A DNA stretch of 64,000 nt from Planctomycetales bacterium (GCA_030606285.1 JAUWGS010000007.1:41314-105313), one strand, 5' to 3'. Positions 44,807-52,318 are shown, counted from the stretch's first letter. Translations and numbers: made by a program. The notes: generated from the letters alone by a model not told the origin.

Positions 44807-44823
44807 GAATCCCCCCCTCTCCG
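44807..44823 (+). repeat. Direct repeat of the tRNA-Ser 3' end
   Basis: GAAT, seven C and TCTCCG are identical to 44434-44450, and the flanking bases differ on both sides, which fits a duplicated target. Confidence 0.85.
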
Positions 44824-44857
44824 TGGGATTTGCGGGGAAGGTGTGCTGTAATCTGGG

Positions 44858-44950
44858 ATGAGTGGCCTTGGAACCATCAAAGAGCCTATCCGCCTGATGC
44901 GCGAAATTGACGAAGTCATCGAGGCCCATGGAGACTGGCCGATTAAATAG
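44858..44950 (+). CDS. Possible 30-residue leader ORF
   Basis: ATG 44858 opens MSGLGTIKEPIRLMREIDEV and ends ...AHGDWPIK, a charged amphipathic helix. TGTAAT at 44847-44852 places +1 at or next to the ATG. It ends 10 bases before the next gene, so it may be the first cistron of the operon. Confidence 0.4.
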   Translation: MSGLGTIKEPIRLMREIDEVIEAHGDWPIK

Positions 44951-44959
44951 GGGGATATC

Positions 44960-45328
44960 ATGAAAACTGAAGAAACCGCTGTGAGGATTTTACCTCACCT
45001 TGTAAAAACTGCTAGGATGAAGACCGTCACGACGTATGGCGAGCTTGCCCGTAAAGCCGGTGTTCATCATCGAGCTATGCGACATGGTCTTGGTTACGTG
45101 AGAGATACGCTCTGGCCCGACAAACCGATGATCAACGCGGTTTGCGTTAACAAGAAAACAGGAAGACCGGGTTGGAGCTGGCATCGCCAAAGAACCTGGC
45201 TCGCGTCGGAGCGCTATGAGGAGACAAAGGAGTGGCTCAAGGAGCTTCAGGCCGTTTGGGCATATAAGGACTGGGAAAAGCTTCTAGAGAACTCCAAATT
45301 CCGGCTTGCGGGACGGCGAAAGCGATGA
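44960..45328 (+). CDS. MGMT/ATL-like DNA-binding-fold protein
   Basis: This 122-residue protein resembles the winged-helix half of O6-alkylguanine transferases and ATL proteins: TVTTYGELARKAGVHHRAMR is the YGE-L-A helix region, followed by GLGYVRD, PMINAVCVNKKTGRPGWSW. There is no PCHR active-site Cys motif; the Cys in NAVCVNK is not in that context. Such proteins can bind DNA, often damaged, and occur near restriction-type genes. AGGGGGAT precedes ATG 44960. It overlaps the next gene by four bases (ATGA). Confidence 0.6.
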   Translation: MKTEETAVRILPHLVKTARMKTVTTYGELARKAGVHHRAMRHGLGYVRDTLWPDKPMINAVCVNKKTGRPGWSWHRQRTWLASERYEETKEWLKELQAVWAYKDWEKLLENSKFRLAGRRKR

Positions 45329-45924
45329 GCCTTATTGTCCTTGCACCACAGCCTTCGGCGCTTGCAGCTGTATGGCTGTTAGACTGGTCGTATCAGTTGA
45401 ACTGGGTCTTCACGGTCATTGGCTCTGTTCTAGGGATTGTGCTGGGCATCCTCAGAATAGCCGACTGGGTGAGAGACCGACCGATGGTGAAAGTCAATAT
45501 ATCTGGCCCTTGGGAAACATTCTTTGAGGACGGCTCTCGTGCGGATGAAAATAGCTACTTCAGACTTGAGGCTGTTAACACTGGTCGGCGGCCGGTGACT
45601 CTCACCAATGCGGGCTTCCGAATGGCAGGCCGACTAAAGACGGATTATAGATGGGGGGAGATCTTTCCTCAAGCCGGTGCATTCCCTGCAGAACTTAAGG
45701 AAGGACAGCTCTGCGATCAGCGCGTACTGGTCGATGAGGTGCAAAGGATGTTTAAGAAGCCAGGCGTCATGAAACTCGTGCCACACTTCCGTTCTTCCAC
45801 TGGGAGAGTATTCTCAGGAAAGCCGATAAGTTGGGAATGGGTACTGGCGCAGCTTCAGGATGCCTCTGCTCAGCCTGCAAAAGGGGAGAACGACAATCAC
45901 GACGCACTTAATGGGAGCACATAA
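45325..45924 (+). CDS. Single-pass membrane protein, candidate operon partner
   Basis: This 199-residue protein has one N-terminal membrane span (VFTVIGSVLGIVLGILRIAD) then a beta-rich soluble domain (VKVNISGPWETFFEDGS, YFRLEAVNTGRRPVTLTNAG) that looks immunoglobulin-like. The C-terminus is polar. Its start overlaps the preceding stop by four bases and its stop overlaps the DUF4268-type start by one base, so the three form a translationally coupled operon. No function can be named; topology suggests the domain faces the cytoplasm or periplasm depending on charge, which is not clear. Confidence 0.5.
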   Translation: MSLIVLAPQPSALAAVWLLDWSYQLNWVFTVIGSVLGIVLGILRIADWVRDRPMVKVNISGPWETFFEDGSRADENSYFRLEAVNTGRRPVTLTNAGFRMAGRLKTDYRWGEIFPQAGAFPAELKEGQLCDQRVLVDEVQRMFKKPGVMKLVPHFRSSTGRVFSGKPISWEWVLAQLQDASAQPAKGENDNHDALNGST

Positions 45925-46871
45925 TGAACATCGGAAAACTTAAACCGGTGAAGCTGGAAGAGCTATTCAAGAATGAGGCGCTGAACTTCACGCCGTGGCT
46001 TGAGAATAACATTGACGTGCTTTCGGAACGGTTGGGGATTGCACTGACGGTGGTGGAGCGAGAAAAGCAGGTTGGCAGCTTCAGCCTCGACCTGCTGGCA
46101 GAGGGGCCAAACGGTGAGATGGTCATCATCGAAAATCAGCTCTACCGCACCGATCACGACCACCTCGGCAAGGTGCTGACGTACCTCGTGAACCTCGACG
46201 CTAAAACCGCTATCTGGGTGACGCCGGAGGTTCGCCCCGAGCATATGCGAGTTTTCCAGTGGCTGAATGAAAAGACGCCTGATGATGTGCTGTTTTTCCT
46301 AGTGCAAGTCGAGGCATTCCGCATTGGAGACTCTGAGCCAGCGCCCTTGTTCACAATCTACGTTCGTCCAACACCCACAGGAAAGGCCTTTGGGCAGGTT
46401 ATCCAAGCCCAGAGCAGATCGGAGAAGATGCGTAGCGAGTTCTGGAAGGGCTTCATCGAAAAGAGCAAAGAGAGAACCGACCTTTTCAGGAACGTCAGCC
46501 CCTCCAAATCGAATTGGGAGGAAGCCGCAACAGGACGAGATGGCTATTACTACTACTTGACGATAAATAAACGATTTGCCTACGTCGAGCTGTACATATA
46601 CATTGACAGCAAGTCTGAGACAGGTGAAGGGAATAGGCGAGCTTTCGACGAACTCCACGGCGAGAAGGATACGATTGAACGGGAGTTCGGCGATTCGCTC
46701 GAATGGGAGCGGCGCGAGAACAAGACTAAGTACTCGTCCATTCGCAAGTATTACCGCGATGCGGGTTTGGACAACGAGGACAAGTGGAATTCGATCCAGG
46801 ATTGGATGATAGACGCGATTATCCGCTTGGATAAAGCCTTCCGTCCGCGGATTGCGGAGCTGAAGCTCTAG
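45924..46871 (+). CDS. DUF4268-type protein with nuclease-like N-terminus
   Basis: This 315-residue protein belongs to the DUF4268 family by its C-terminal half (RSEFWKGFIEKSKER, then FAYVELYIYIDS). The N-terminal part (residues about 40-110) reads FSLDLLAEGPNGEMVIIENQ, then TDHDHLGKVLTYLVNLDAKT, the Asp, Glu-x-Gln and helix pattern of a restriction-endonuclease-like fold of the PD-(D/E)XK class, with Gln in place of Lys. Family members occur near defence genes. It ends the operon that starts at 44858. Confidence 0.75.
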   Translation: MNIGKLKPVKLEELFKNEALNFTPWLENNIDVLSERLGIALTVVEREKQVGSFSLDLLAEGPNGEMVIIENQLYRTDHDHLGKVLTYLVNLDAKTAIWVTPEVRPEHMRVFQWLNEKTPDDVLFFLVQVEAFRIGDSEPAPLFTIYVRPTPTGKAFGQVIQAQSRSEKMRSEFWKGFIEKSKERTDLFRNVSPSKSNWEEAATGRDGYYYYLTINKRFAYVELYIYIDSKSETGEGNRRAFDELHGEKDTIEREFGDSLEWERRENKTKYSSIRKYYRDAGLDNEDKWNSIQDWMIDAIIRLDKAFRPRIAELKL

Positions 46872-46987
46872 TATCCTGGCAATGAGTTTGCTTGCCCCGG
46901 AAAGGAGCTTGCAGCCATAATCTCTCTTCGCGGCGGCGAGTAGCCCCATTGACAGCACAGCTCCCACATGGTAGGTTCTATCATGTA

Positions 46988-47443
46988 ATGGAGCACGCGG
47001 AAGAAGGTGGGTGCGCTGGTGCGCAGGTGGAATTCCAGGCAGTGCTGAAATCCGCGGGCGTTCGGTTGACGGAGCAGCGCAAGCGGCTCTGGGATTGGGC
47101 GTCCGGGCAGAAGCGCGGATTCACCATCTCCCGGGCGCTCAGCGCGATGAAGCGCTACGGCATCGGCCAGGCTACGGTCTACCGTAACATCGCCACGCTG
47201 GAGCGGCTGGGGCTTCTGCGCCGGATCGGGAACGGCAACCGAAGCGATAGGGTGTACTGCTGCTGCAACCCGGGCCAACACCACAGCATCGTGTGCGACA
47301 GGTGCGGGCTGGTCAAGGAATTCGATACCTGCGGCTGGGCGTTGCTGAAGGAGCTTCTGAGCCTGCAGACGGGCTTTGAAGTCCAGGACCATTACATGGA
47401 AGTGCGGGGTATCTGCCCTGAGTGCCAGGCGGCTAAACGATAA
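46988..47443 (+). CDS. zur: Fur-family regulator, probably Zur
   Basis: This 151-residue metalloregulator has a winged helix (KRYGIGQATVYRNIATLERLG) and the two zinc pairs CDRCG and CPEC, plus a His-rich sensor segment (CCNPGQHHSIVCDRCGLVKE). It sits directly before a metal ABC transporter and its own stop overlaps a Fur-family operator, so a zinc-sensing role (Zur) is the best reading; Mn (Mur) or peroxide (PerR) are less likely. TTGACA (46949-46954) and TAGGTT (46972-46977) predict a four-base leader before ATG 46988. Confidence 0.8.
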   Translation: MEHAEEGGCAGAQVEFQAVLKSAGVRLTEQRKRLWDWASGQKRGFTISRALSAMKRYGIGQATVYRNIATLERLGLLRRIGNGNRSDRVYCCCNPGQHHSIVCDRCGLVKEFDTCGWALLKELLSLQTGFEVQDHYMEVRGICPECQAAKR

Positions 47444-47452
47444 TAGTTATCA
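47438..47452 (+). promoter_or_regulatory. Zur/Fur-type operator
   Basis: The 15-base site CGATAATAGTTATCA fits the 7-1-7 pattern of TGATAATNATTATCA at 13 of 15 positions. It overlaps the zur stop codon and lies where the -35 region of the transporter promoter is expected, so metal-loaded repressor would block znuA. Confidence 0.7.
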
Positions 47453-47485
47453 TATAGCCCATTTGGGCGCGTGGTAAAAAGCGTT

Positions 47486-48403
47486 ATGCTGGGCAAGCTG
47501 AAGTTCTGGAGTGTTCTAACTGGAGCGGGAGCAGCCGCGGCGATTGCCGTACTGGCGCTGGCAGGCTGCCTGAAAGATACTGGTGCCACTGTGGAGCGTC
47601 CAAGCTATGTTGCGACGATACCACCGCTGGCGGCGATACTGCGGGAAGTCGTGGGTGAGCGGGGCGAGGTCATTAGCCTGCTACAGCCCGGGGCTTCGCC
47701 GCACACCTATGACCCCCGCCCCTCGGACGTCAAAGCGGTTGAGGGTGCGATGGGATTCTTCTATGCGCAGAAAAACCTCGACGCCTGGGCGCTTTCCTTC
47801 CAGCAGACAAATGCAGTCGAGGCGTTCGAGCTTGTGCCGGAGAAGCTGCGCCGTACGATGACTGCCCACGAGCATGGCGGCCACGGTGAGGATGCAGCGG
47901 ACGGCCACTTCTGGACTTCGCCGCTCACCGTGAGGGCGATGCTGCCAGAGCTCGCTGCCCGGCTTTCGGAGTTGGACCCCGAAGGCGCAGTTGCGTACGA
48001 AGCGAATGCCGAGCGCTTTGCGGCTGAACTTACAGCGCTGAACGATGAAGTCTCTGCGATGCTGAAGCCCTACGCGAGTGAGCACCTGCTGCTGGTTCAT
48101 CCCTCGTTTCTTTATTTCATGAGTGATTACGGGCTTGAGCTGGCCGGGGCAGTGGAGCCGTCGCCGGGCAAGGAGCCGACGCCGAAGTCCCTGGCCCGGC
48201 TCATTGAGGTGGCAAGAGAGCGCGATGTCAAAGCCATCTTCACCGAGCCGCAACTGCCGAAAGGCCCAGTTCGCGTGCTCGCCGAGGAAACGGGCCTGCC
48301 AATTTACGTGCTCGACCCGCTGGGAGGTGCGCCGGGGCGGGAAACTTACGCGGAGCTGATACGCTACAACGCGAAGATTTTGGTGAAGGCGTTTAGTGAC
48401 TGA
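47486..48403 (+). CDS. znuA: Zinc/manganese ABC transporter substrate-binding lipoprotein
   Basis: This 305-residue cluster A-I binding protein has lipobox LAGC, metal-ligand His in PGASPHTYDPRPSD, the family His-rich loop (HEHGGHGEDAADGHFWTSP), HPSFLYFMSDYGLE with the third ligand and DPLGG near the end. It captures zinc (or Mn) outside the membrane. ATG 47486 is preferred over GTG 47471 because the putative -10 (TAAAAA, 47475-47480) places +1 at the ATG. It is the first transporter gene after the operator. Confidence 0.88.
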   Translation: MLGKLKFWSVLTGAGAAAAIAVLALAGCLKDTGATVERPSYVATIPPLAAILREVVGERGEVISLLQPGASPHTYDPRPSDVKAVEGAMGFFYAQKNLDAWALSFQQTNAVEAFELVPEKLRRTMTAHEHGGHGEDAADGHFWTSPLTVRAMLPELAARLSELDPEGAVAYEANAERFAAELTALNDEVSAMLKPYASEHLLLVHPSFLYFMSDYGLELAGAVEPSPGKEPTPKSLARLIEVARERDVKAIFTEPQLPKGPVRVLAEETGLPIYVLDPLGGAPGRETYAELIRYNAKILVKAFSD

Positions 48404-48423
48404 TTTGCCGTGGAAGTGTAACT

Positions 48424-49173
48424 GTGTCTGAAGCAATAGAGGTAAACAGGCTTGAGGTCCAGCTTGGCGATTACCGGGCGATAACGGACGTGAGCTTCTC
48501 CGCGCGACCGGGCGATACTGTTGCCATCCTCGGCCCCAACGGAGCCGGAAAGACCGTCCTGATAAAGGCGATACTCGGCCTCATCCCCGGAGCCGGCGGG
48601 GAAGTGCGGTTGTTCGGACGGCCCGCCAGCGAAGTCCCGCCGGAATGGATTGGCTACGTGCCGCAGGTGAAGACGCTGGATAGGTCGTTTCCCGCCACTA
48701 CCTGTGACTTTGTAGTCAGTGGCAAGCGCCGGAGCTGGCCCGGGCGGATAACCAAGCGTGAACACGAGATGGCCAGCAGAGTGCTGGCAATAGTGGGCGC
48801 CGGGCATCTGTGTCACAAGTTGCTCGGCTGGCTGTCCGGCGGCGAGCTGGAGCGGGTTTATTTGGCGCGGGCGCTCGTGAGGGAGCCGCGCTTGTTGCTG
48901 CTCGACGAGCCGGCAACCGGCATCGACATCGTCGGCGAAGACGACATGTACTGCTATATCGAGGCGTACCAGAAGCGCACCGAGGCGGTAGTGCTGATGG
49001 TCACCCACGACTGGCTTGCGGCGCGACACCACGCGAGCCAAGTGCTGCTGCTCAACCGCAGAGTCGTAAGCTTCGGAGCGCCTGAGGTTGCGCTGACTGA
49101 CGAGTCCATGCGCGCGGCGTTCGGCCACGTGGGCCACATTCACAGGCCTTGCCCGGAGGCGCGGGATGCTTGA
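48424..49173 (+). CDS. znuC: Metal ABC transporter ATP-binding protein
   Basis: This 249-residue ATPase has Walker A GPNGAGKT, Q-loop VPQVKT, signature LSGGELERVYLARAL, Walker B LLLLDEPATGID and H-loop VTHDW. The signature Q is E (GGELER). It drives zinc uptake with the neighbouring proteins. GTG 48424 has GGAAG upstream. It overlaps the permease by eight bases. Confidence 0.93.
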   Translation: MSEAIEVNRLEVQLGDYRAITDVSFSARPGDTVAILGPNGAGKTVLIKAILGLIPGAGGEVRLFGRPASEVPPEWIGYVPQVKTLDRSFPATTCDFVVSGKRRSWPGRITKREHEMASRVLAIVGAGHLCHKLLGWLSGGELERVYLARALVREPRLLLLDEPATGIDIVGEDDMYCYIEAYQKRTEAVVLMVTHDWLAARHHASQVLLLNRRVVSFGAPEVALTDESMRAAFGHVGHIHRPCPEARDA

Positions 49174-49999
49174 GGTGCTATCACTGGGGTTCATGCAGCG
49201 GGCGCTGGCGGCCGGTGTGGTCACAGCACTCATTGCCGGATATTACGGCGTTTTCGTGGTGCAACGCGGGATGTCGTTTATTGGCAGCGGGCTGGCGCAT
49301 GCAGCATTCGGCGGCGTCGCACTGGCACTGCTTCTGGGAGGCGAGCCGCTGTGGATCGCCGTGCCGTTCACCGTCATTATCGCGCTGCTGATTACATGGG
49401 TTCGCGACCGTACAACGCTTTCGCTGGACGCGGTAATCGGCGTGTTCTTCGCCACGGCCATGGCGCTGGGCATCATATTCATCTCCCGCATTCCTACGTA
49501 CACCATAGACGCATTCACCTACCTGTTCGGGTCTGTCCTCAGCGTTACCTGGACCGACCTGTGGGCCGTTCTGGCTGTGGGTGTCATTGCAGCAGCCACG
49601 CTGCCGCTGTGGGGCCGATGGGCGTACGCCACCATTGATCGGGAAGCGGCTCTGGCCGACCGGCTGCCGGTCCGGCTGGATGACTACATACTTTCGGTGC
49701 TCATCGCAGTGACCATCGTCGTTGCAGCAAAGGTCGTGGGCATTGTGCTGGTCAGCGCATTCCTCGTGATTCCGGCAGCGTCCGCGCGGCTCGTCTCGCG
49801 CCGCTTTCTCCAGATGACGATTATCTCGCTGCTATTGGGCGCGGGAACGGCGGTGGTCGGGCTGTTCGCTTCGTATTATCTCGACGCGCCCAGCGGGGCG
49901 ACGATTATCCTCACACAGACGGCGGTGTTTCTGGTGTGCCTGCTGGGACATGCGCTCGCCGGGCGGCTGACTCGAACACCGCGTTCAAACTCCAGTTGA
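49166..49999 (+). CDS. znuB: Metal ABC transporter permease
   Basis: This 277-residue membrane protein of the ABC-3 family has eight or so spans, with GSGLAHAAFGGVALA (conserved AHA-x-FG), LDAVIGVFFATAMALG and VSAFLVIPAASARLVSR. It forms the transport channel with the ATPase. The tRNA-Leu promoter begins in its last codons. Confidence 0.93.
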   Translation: MLEVLSLGFMQRALAAGVVTALIAGYYGVFVVQRGMSFIGSGLAHAAFGGVALALLLGGEPLWIAVPFTVIIALLITWVRDRTTLSLDAVIGVFFATAMALGIIFISRIPTYTIDAFTYLFGSVLSVTWTDLWAVLAVGVIAAATLPLWGRWAYATIDREAALADRLPVRLDDYILSVLIAVTIVVAAKVVGIVLVSAFLVIPAASARLVSRRFLQMTIISLLLGAGTAVVGLFASYYLDAPSGATIILTQTAVFLVCLLGHALAGRLTRTPRSNSS

Positions 50000-50024
50000 G
50001 CATCGGCAAGCGGCATGGTAAACT
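49996..50024 (+). promoter_or_regulatory. Promoter of tRNA-Leu
   Basis: TTGAGC (49996-50001), 17-base spacer, TAAACT (50019-50024), +1 near 50031. It overlaps the znuB stop. Confidence 0.65.
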
Positions 50025-50043
50025 TGAAACGCTGCACGTGCCT

Positions 50044-50129
50044 GCGGAAGTGGTGGAATTGGCAGACACGCAAGGTTGAGGGCCTTGTGCCCGTTTTCGG
50101 GCATGGGGGTTCGAGTCCCCCCTTCCGCA
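50044..50129 (+). tRNA. tRNA-Leu (anticodon GAG)
   Basis: GCGGAAG pairs with CTTCCGC (50122-50128), discriminator A. The anticodon loop TTGAGGG gives GAG, reading CUC/CUU. A class II variable arm (TGCCCGTTTTCGGGCA) and T arm GGTTCGAGTCC are present. CCA is not encoded. The last bases are repeated at 50489-50511. Confidence 0.95.
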
Positions 50130-50154
50130 TTTCGGAAATTCTTAGCCTGTCATT

Positions 50155-50436
50155 ATGATCGTCTTATACGTACTGAAGAGCCTGGTAGGCAGCAAGCGAT
50201 ATGTCGGTGTCACCAACAACCTTAACCGAAGGCTTGCGGAACACCGACGGCTCAACACCAAGGCTGGCCAACTTCTTGGCAAGTTCGAGCTGTTGCATTC
50301 AGAACAGTTCGAAGACTACGCAGAGGCAAGACGGCGAGAGAGGTTCTTGAAAGGCGGTCACGGCCGTGCTTGGCTTGACCGTCTGGAGAAGAGCATGGGG
50401 CCCGCCGTCGGCGATAAGAGCGCCGATGGCGGGTAA
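50155..50436 (+). CDS. Small GIY-YIG nuclease-like protein, unit 2
   Basis: This 93-residue GIY-YIG domain has LYVLKSLVGSKRYVGVTNNL (YVL and YVG strands), NRRLAEH (Arg helix) and FELLHSEQFEDYAEARRRE. The conserved VTNNL and Arg are shared with the unit 1 protein, but the two are clearly diverged. It ends with a Gly-rich tail (PAVGDKSADGG) that runs into the inverted-repeat DNA. It starts 25 bases after the tRNA. Confidence 0.85.
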   Translation: MIVLYVLKSLVGSKRYVGVTNNLNRRLAEHRRLNTKAGQLLGKFELLHSEQFEDYAEARRRERFLKGGHGRAWLDRLEKSMGPAVGDKSADGG

Positions 50437-50454
50437 AGCTGCGCCCCCGATGGG

Positions 50455-50495
50455 GGCTTGCGCGCCCGACGCTACGCGTCGCTGGCGCGTTCGAG
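50455..50495 (+). repeat. 41-bp palindromic repeat, copy 1
   Basis: The repeat reads GGCTTGCGCGCC, then GACGCTACGCGTC, then GCTGGCGCGTTCGAG. Nested arms CGCGCC/GGCGCG and GACGC/GCGTC form a hairpin. It matches copy 2 at 52319-52359 at 40 of 41 positions. Its last seven bases GTTCGAG join the tRNA-Leu T-loop sequence. Confidence 0.85.
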
Positions 50496-50511
50496 TCCCC
50501 CCTTCCGCATT
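50489..50511 (+). repeat. Direct repeat of the tRNA-Leu 3' end
   Basis: GTTCGAG, TCCCCCC and TTCCGCATT are identical to 50109-50131, with different bases before and after. Confidence 0.88.
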
Positions 50512-50578
50512 CGCCTTCGGCTGGGCAACGGTGTCCTGATGGAATGTCCAAGCGTAGTATTCATTCTGGACTGAAATT

Positions 50579-51034
50579 ATGTTCGAGAACGAAAGCGAAT
50601 TGGAGAAGCACATCCGCGAGCTACTCAACAGAGCGCTTGCAGGGGATGCGCGTTTCATGCTACTAAGAAGTAAGAAGGTCGCAGACATAGTAGTATGTCG
50701 CGAAGGCTCTAGCCCGGCGATTTTCTTTATTGAGGTAAAGTTGTGCAAGGCGAATATGCGCACTGGCATTGGCAGTCCTGGGGGTAAGGGATTCCAGCCT
50801 GAGATAGTTCAAAGGCGCCCCAAGTACTTAGAAGACCATATGCTCTGGTTGCTGTGCGACCAAGAGAAGGGGCTTTATGTTGTTGCGGACACAGAGGTCA
50901 TCTCCAAGTACCCAGTAGGCAGCAGCATCGGGCCGAAGCAGAACAACATATCCCCGCGCATTCTCAAGGAAAAGGAGTTATTGGGCGAAGACGACCTAGT
51001 CAACGAGGTGCTGGCGTTCCTGAATCAGGAATAG
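50579..51034 (+). CDS. PD-(D/E)XK-like nuclease family protein
   Basis: This 151-residue protein has the restriction-like core KVADIVVCREGSSPAIFFIE with VKLCK: Asp, then Glu-x-Lys 13-14 residues later, followed by the strand-helix with QRRPKYLEDHMLWLLCDQ. This is the PD-(D/E)XK pattern. It is otherwise unknown. There is no strong ribosome site; TAGTAT about 20 bases upstream gives a short leader. Base composition is more AT-rich than the core genes. It lies between the two 41-bp palindromes. Confidence 0.6.
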   Translation: MFENESELEKHIRELLNRALAGDARFMLLRSKKVADIVVCREGSSPAIFFIEVKLCKANMRTGIGSPGGKGFQPEIVQRRPKYLEDHMLWLLCDQEKGLYVVADTEVISKYPVGSSIGPKQNNISPRILKEKELLGEDDLVNEVLAFLNQE

Positions 51035-51141
51035 TCCGACCAGGCTTGAGGTGCCCTCCGCGCTAGCGTTAGAGTAGCACGGGCACGGAGTGTTACCTAG
51101 GGCGCGTTTTTCAGTTGGTCTTGCTCGTGTCTGCATGATCT

Positions 51142-52272
51142 CTATCTGCCCTCGTAGGAGTTGTCGTTGGAGAGTATCACCGGGCCGGGCAGGGCGTGTG
51201 TAATCGTGCCGTCTTTCGATACGCGGACTTCGTAATTCCACAGTATGAGAGATTCGCCGATTGGCAGGTAGCCGATACTCGAGACCCAGTATCTACCAGT
51301 TGGGACGTTGAGGAAGACACCATTCCCTTGGAGGTCAGTGACAGAAGTGGCAACAGTCGCTTCGGCAAGCGCCTCCTTCCATAGGGGCTGCACGAAGCCC
51401 ATTTCGTAGTCCACGAGTACGTATGCAAATGACCGAGGGAAGTACGAGTCCGCCACCTTTTCGAGAACCCCCATGATAAGTTCAGTATCATACATACCTT
51501 TCTCGTCCAATCTCGTTTCCCACTCCTGTAGACTGTCCCAGAACTTGCTCATCTTCGCGTCATACTTGCTGGGATTCTTTTCCTTAAGTTTGGGATCGGG
51601 CATCTCTGGTGGTTTCGCCAGAACCCAGAGGTGTGAGAGCATAACAGATTTGAACGCGTCGAAAAGCTCTTCGTTTCTTTTCAGTTCCTCGACTGGGAAT
51701 AGATGTGTGACTTTTTCACTGATCGCGACGCCGAGCAGGCTTTCATGTTGGGCTCCCCTACGGGGCTCTATCCACTCCACATAGTACCAGTGTCTGTCGG
51801 TGTCGGCAACCAGTGACCAGACTTGGGGCACTAGCTCAACACCCGGCGGGTCGTACTCTAGTGTCCTTTTCTGTGGGACAAAGCCAGTCGCTGAACACCA
51901 CCGCTTGATAGAATCGGGGGCACTTGATGACTGCAAGTAGTTCGCAATCGTGGGCCGCTCCATTGTCGCAGTGAAACCAACCTCATGTTGCCTTGAGAGT
52001 GTTCTCGTCTCCTCGATTTGCTCATTGATGTCCTCAACTACTTCTTTCCACAAGCTAGACCTGTCCTGGTTCAGCAGTATGAACTGACACCGAGCCATCG
52101 GCTTGACGTCGCCACTCTTCATGACGACACCAGCCTCAAATGGCAGATTGAATAGAGGAGGGTCGTCATCCGCTCTGGCTTCTTCTCCCATAGCATAAGC
52201 TGAGAGTGTAGCCAAACATACCATGATGATGGCAAGTATAAGCGTGTAATGAATCTTTCTTATAGCCTGCAT
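51142..52272 (-). CDS. Secreted protein of unknown function
   Basis: This 376-residue protein has a cleavable signal peptide (YTLILAIIMVCLATLSAYA). The mature part has two halves: a helical one (EEVVEDINEQIEETRTLSR-like segment) and a beta one with VPTGRYWVSSIGYLPIGES, the kind of surface strand found in carboxypeptidase-regulatory-like folds. A conserved-looking Cys pair (FARCQFILL region and WCSATGF) is seen. No family is named. ATG 52272 lies exactly at +1 of TAGAAT (52279-52284). Base composition is low in GC compared with neighbours. Confidence 0.55.
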   Translation of the reverse strand: MQAIRKIHYTLILAIIMVCLATLSAYAMGEEARADDDPPLFNLPFEAGVVMKSGDVKPMARCQFILLNQDRSSLWKEVVEDINEQIEETRTLSRQHEVGFTATMERPTIANYLQSSSAPDSIKRWCSATGFVPQKRTLEYDPPGVELVPQVWSLVADTDRHWYYVEWIEPRRGAQHESLLGVAISEKVTHLFPVEELKRNEELFDAFKSVMLSHLWVLAKPPEMPDPKLKEKNPSKYDAKMSKFWDSLQEWETRLDEKGMYDTELIMGVLEKVADSYFPRSFAYVLVDYEMGFVQPLWKEALAEATVATSVTDLQGNGVFLNVPTGRYWVSSIGYLPIGESLILWNYEVRVSKDGTITHALPGPVILSNDNSYEGR

Positions 52273-52318
52273 ATTATTATTCTAGCAGAACTCGTAGACA
52301 TGCAAGCATCATCTGTGA

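Larger units (their letters stand above)
44451..44823 (+). mobile_element. tRNA-anchored GIY-YIG unit 1 (about 373 bp)
   Basis: The unit runs from the end of tRNA-Ser to the end of a perfect 17-base copy of the tRNA 3' end (44434-44450 and 44807-44823). Its only gene is the small GIY-YIG gene. The left end TTCGGCAGGCTCAG and the reverse complement of the right end (TTTCGGCCCTGCTCAAG) are similar, like imperfect terminal inverted repeats. The gene is strongly AT-rich against its neighbours, suggesting recent arrival. That it is mobile is inference; no integrase or transposase is present. Confidence 0.55.
50130..50511 (+). mobile_element. tRNA-anchored GIY-YIG unit 2 (about 380 bp)
   Basis: The unit lies between the 3' end of tRNA-Leu and a perfect 23-base copy of it (50109-50131 and 50489-50511), a repeat spacing of 380 bp against 373 bp in unit 1. 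It contains one small GIY-YIG gene and, at the right, a 41-base palindrome fused to the tRNA copy. The gene's base composition is close to that of the chromosome, so this copy may be older. Mobility is inference. Confidence 0.55.
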
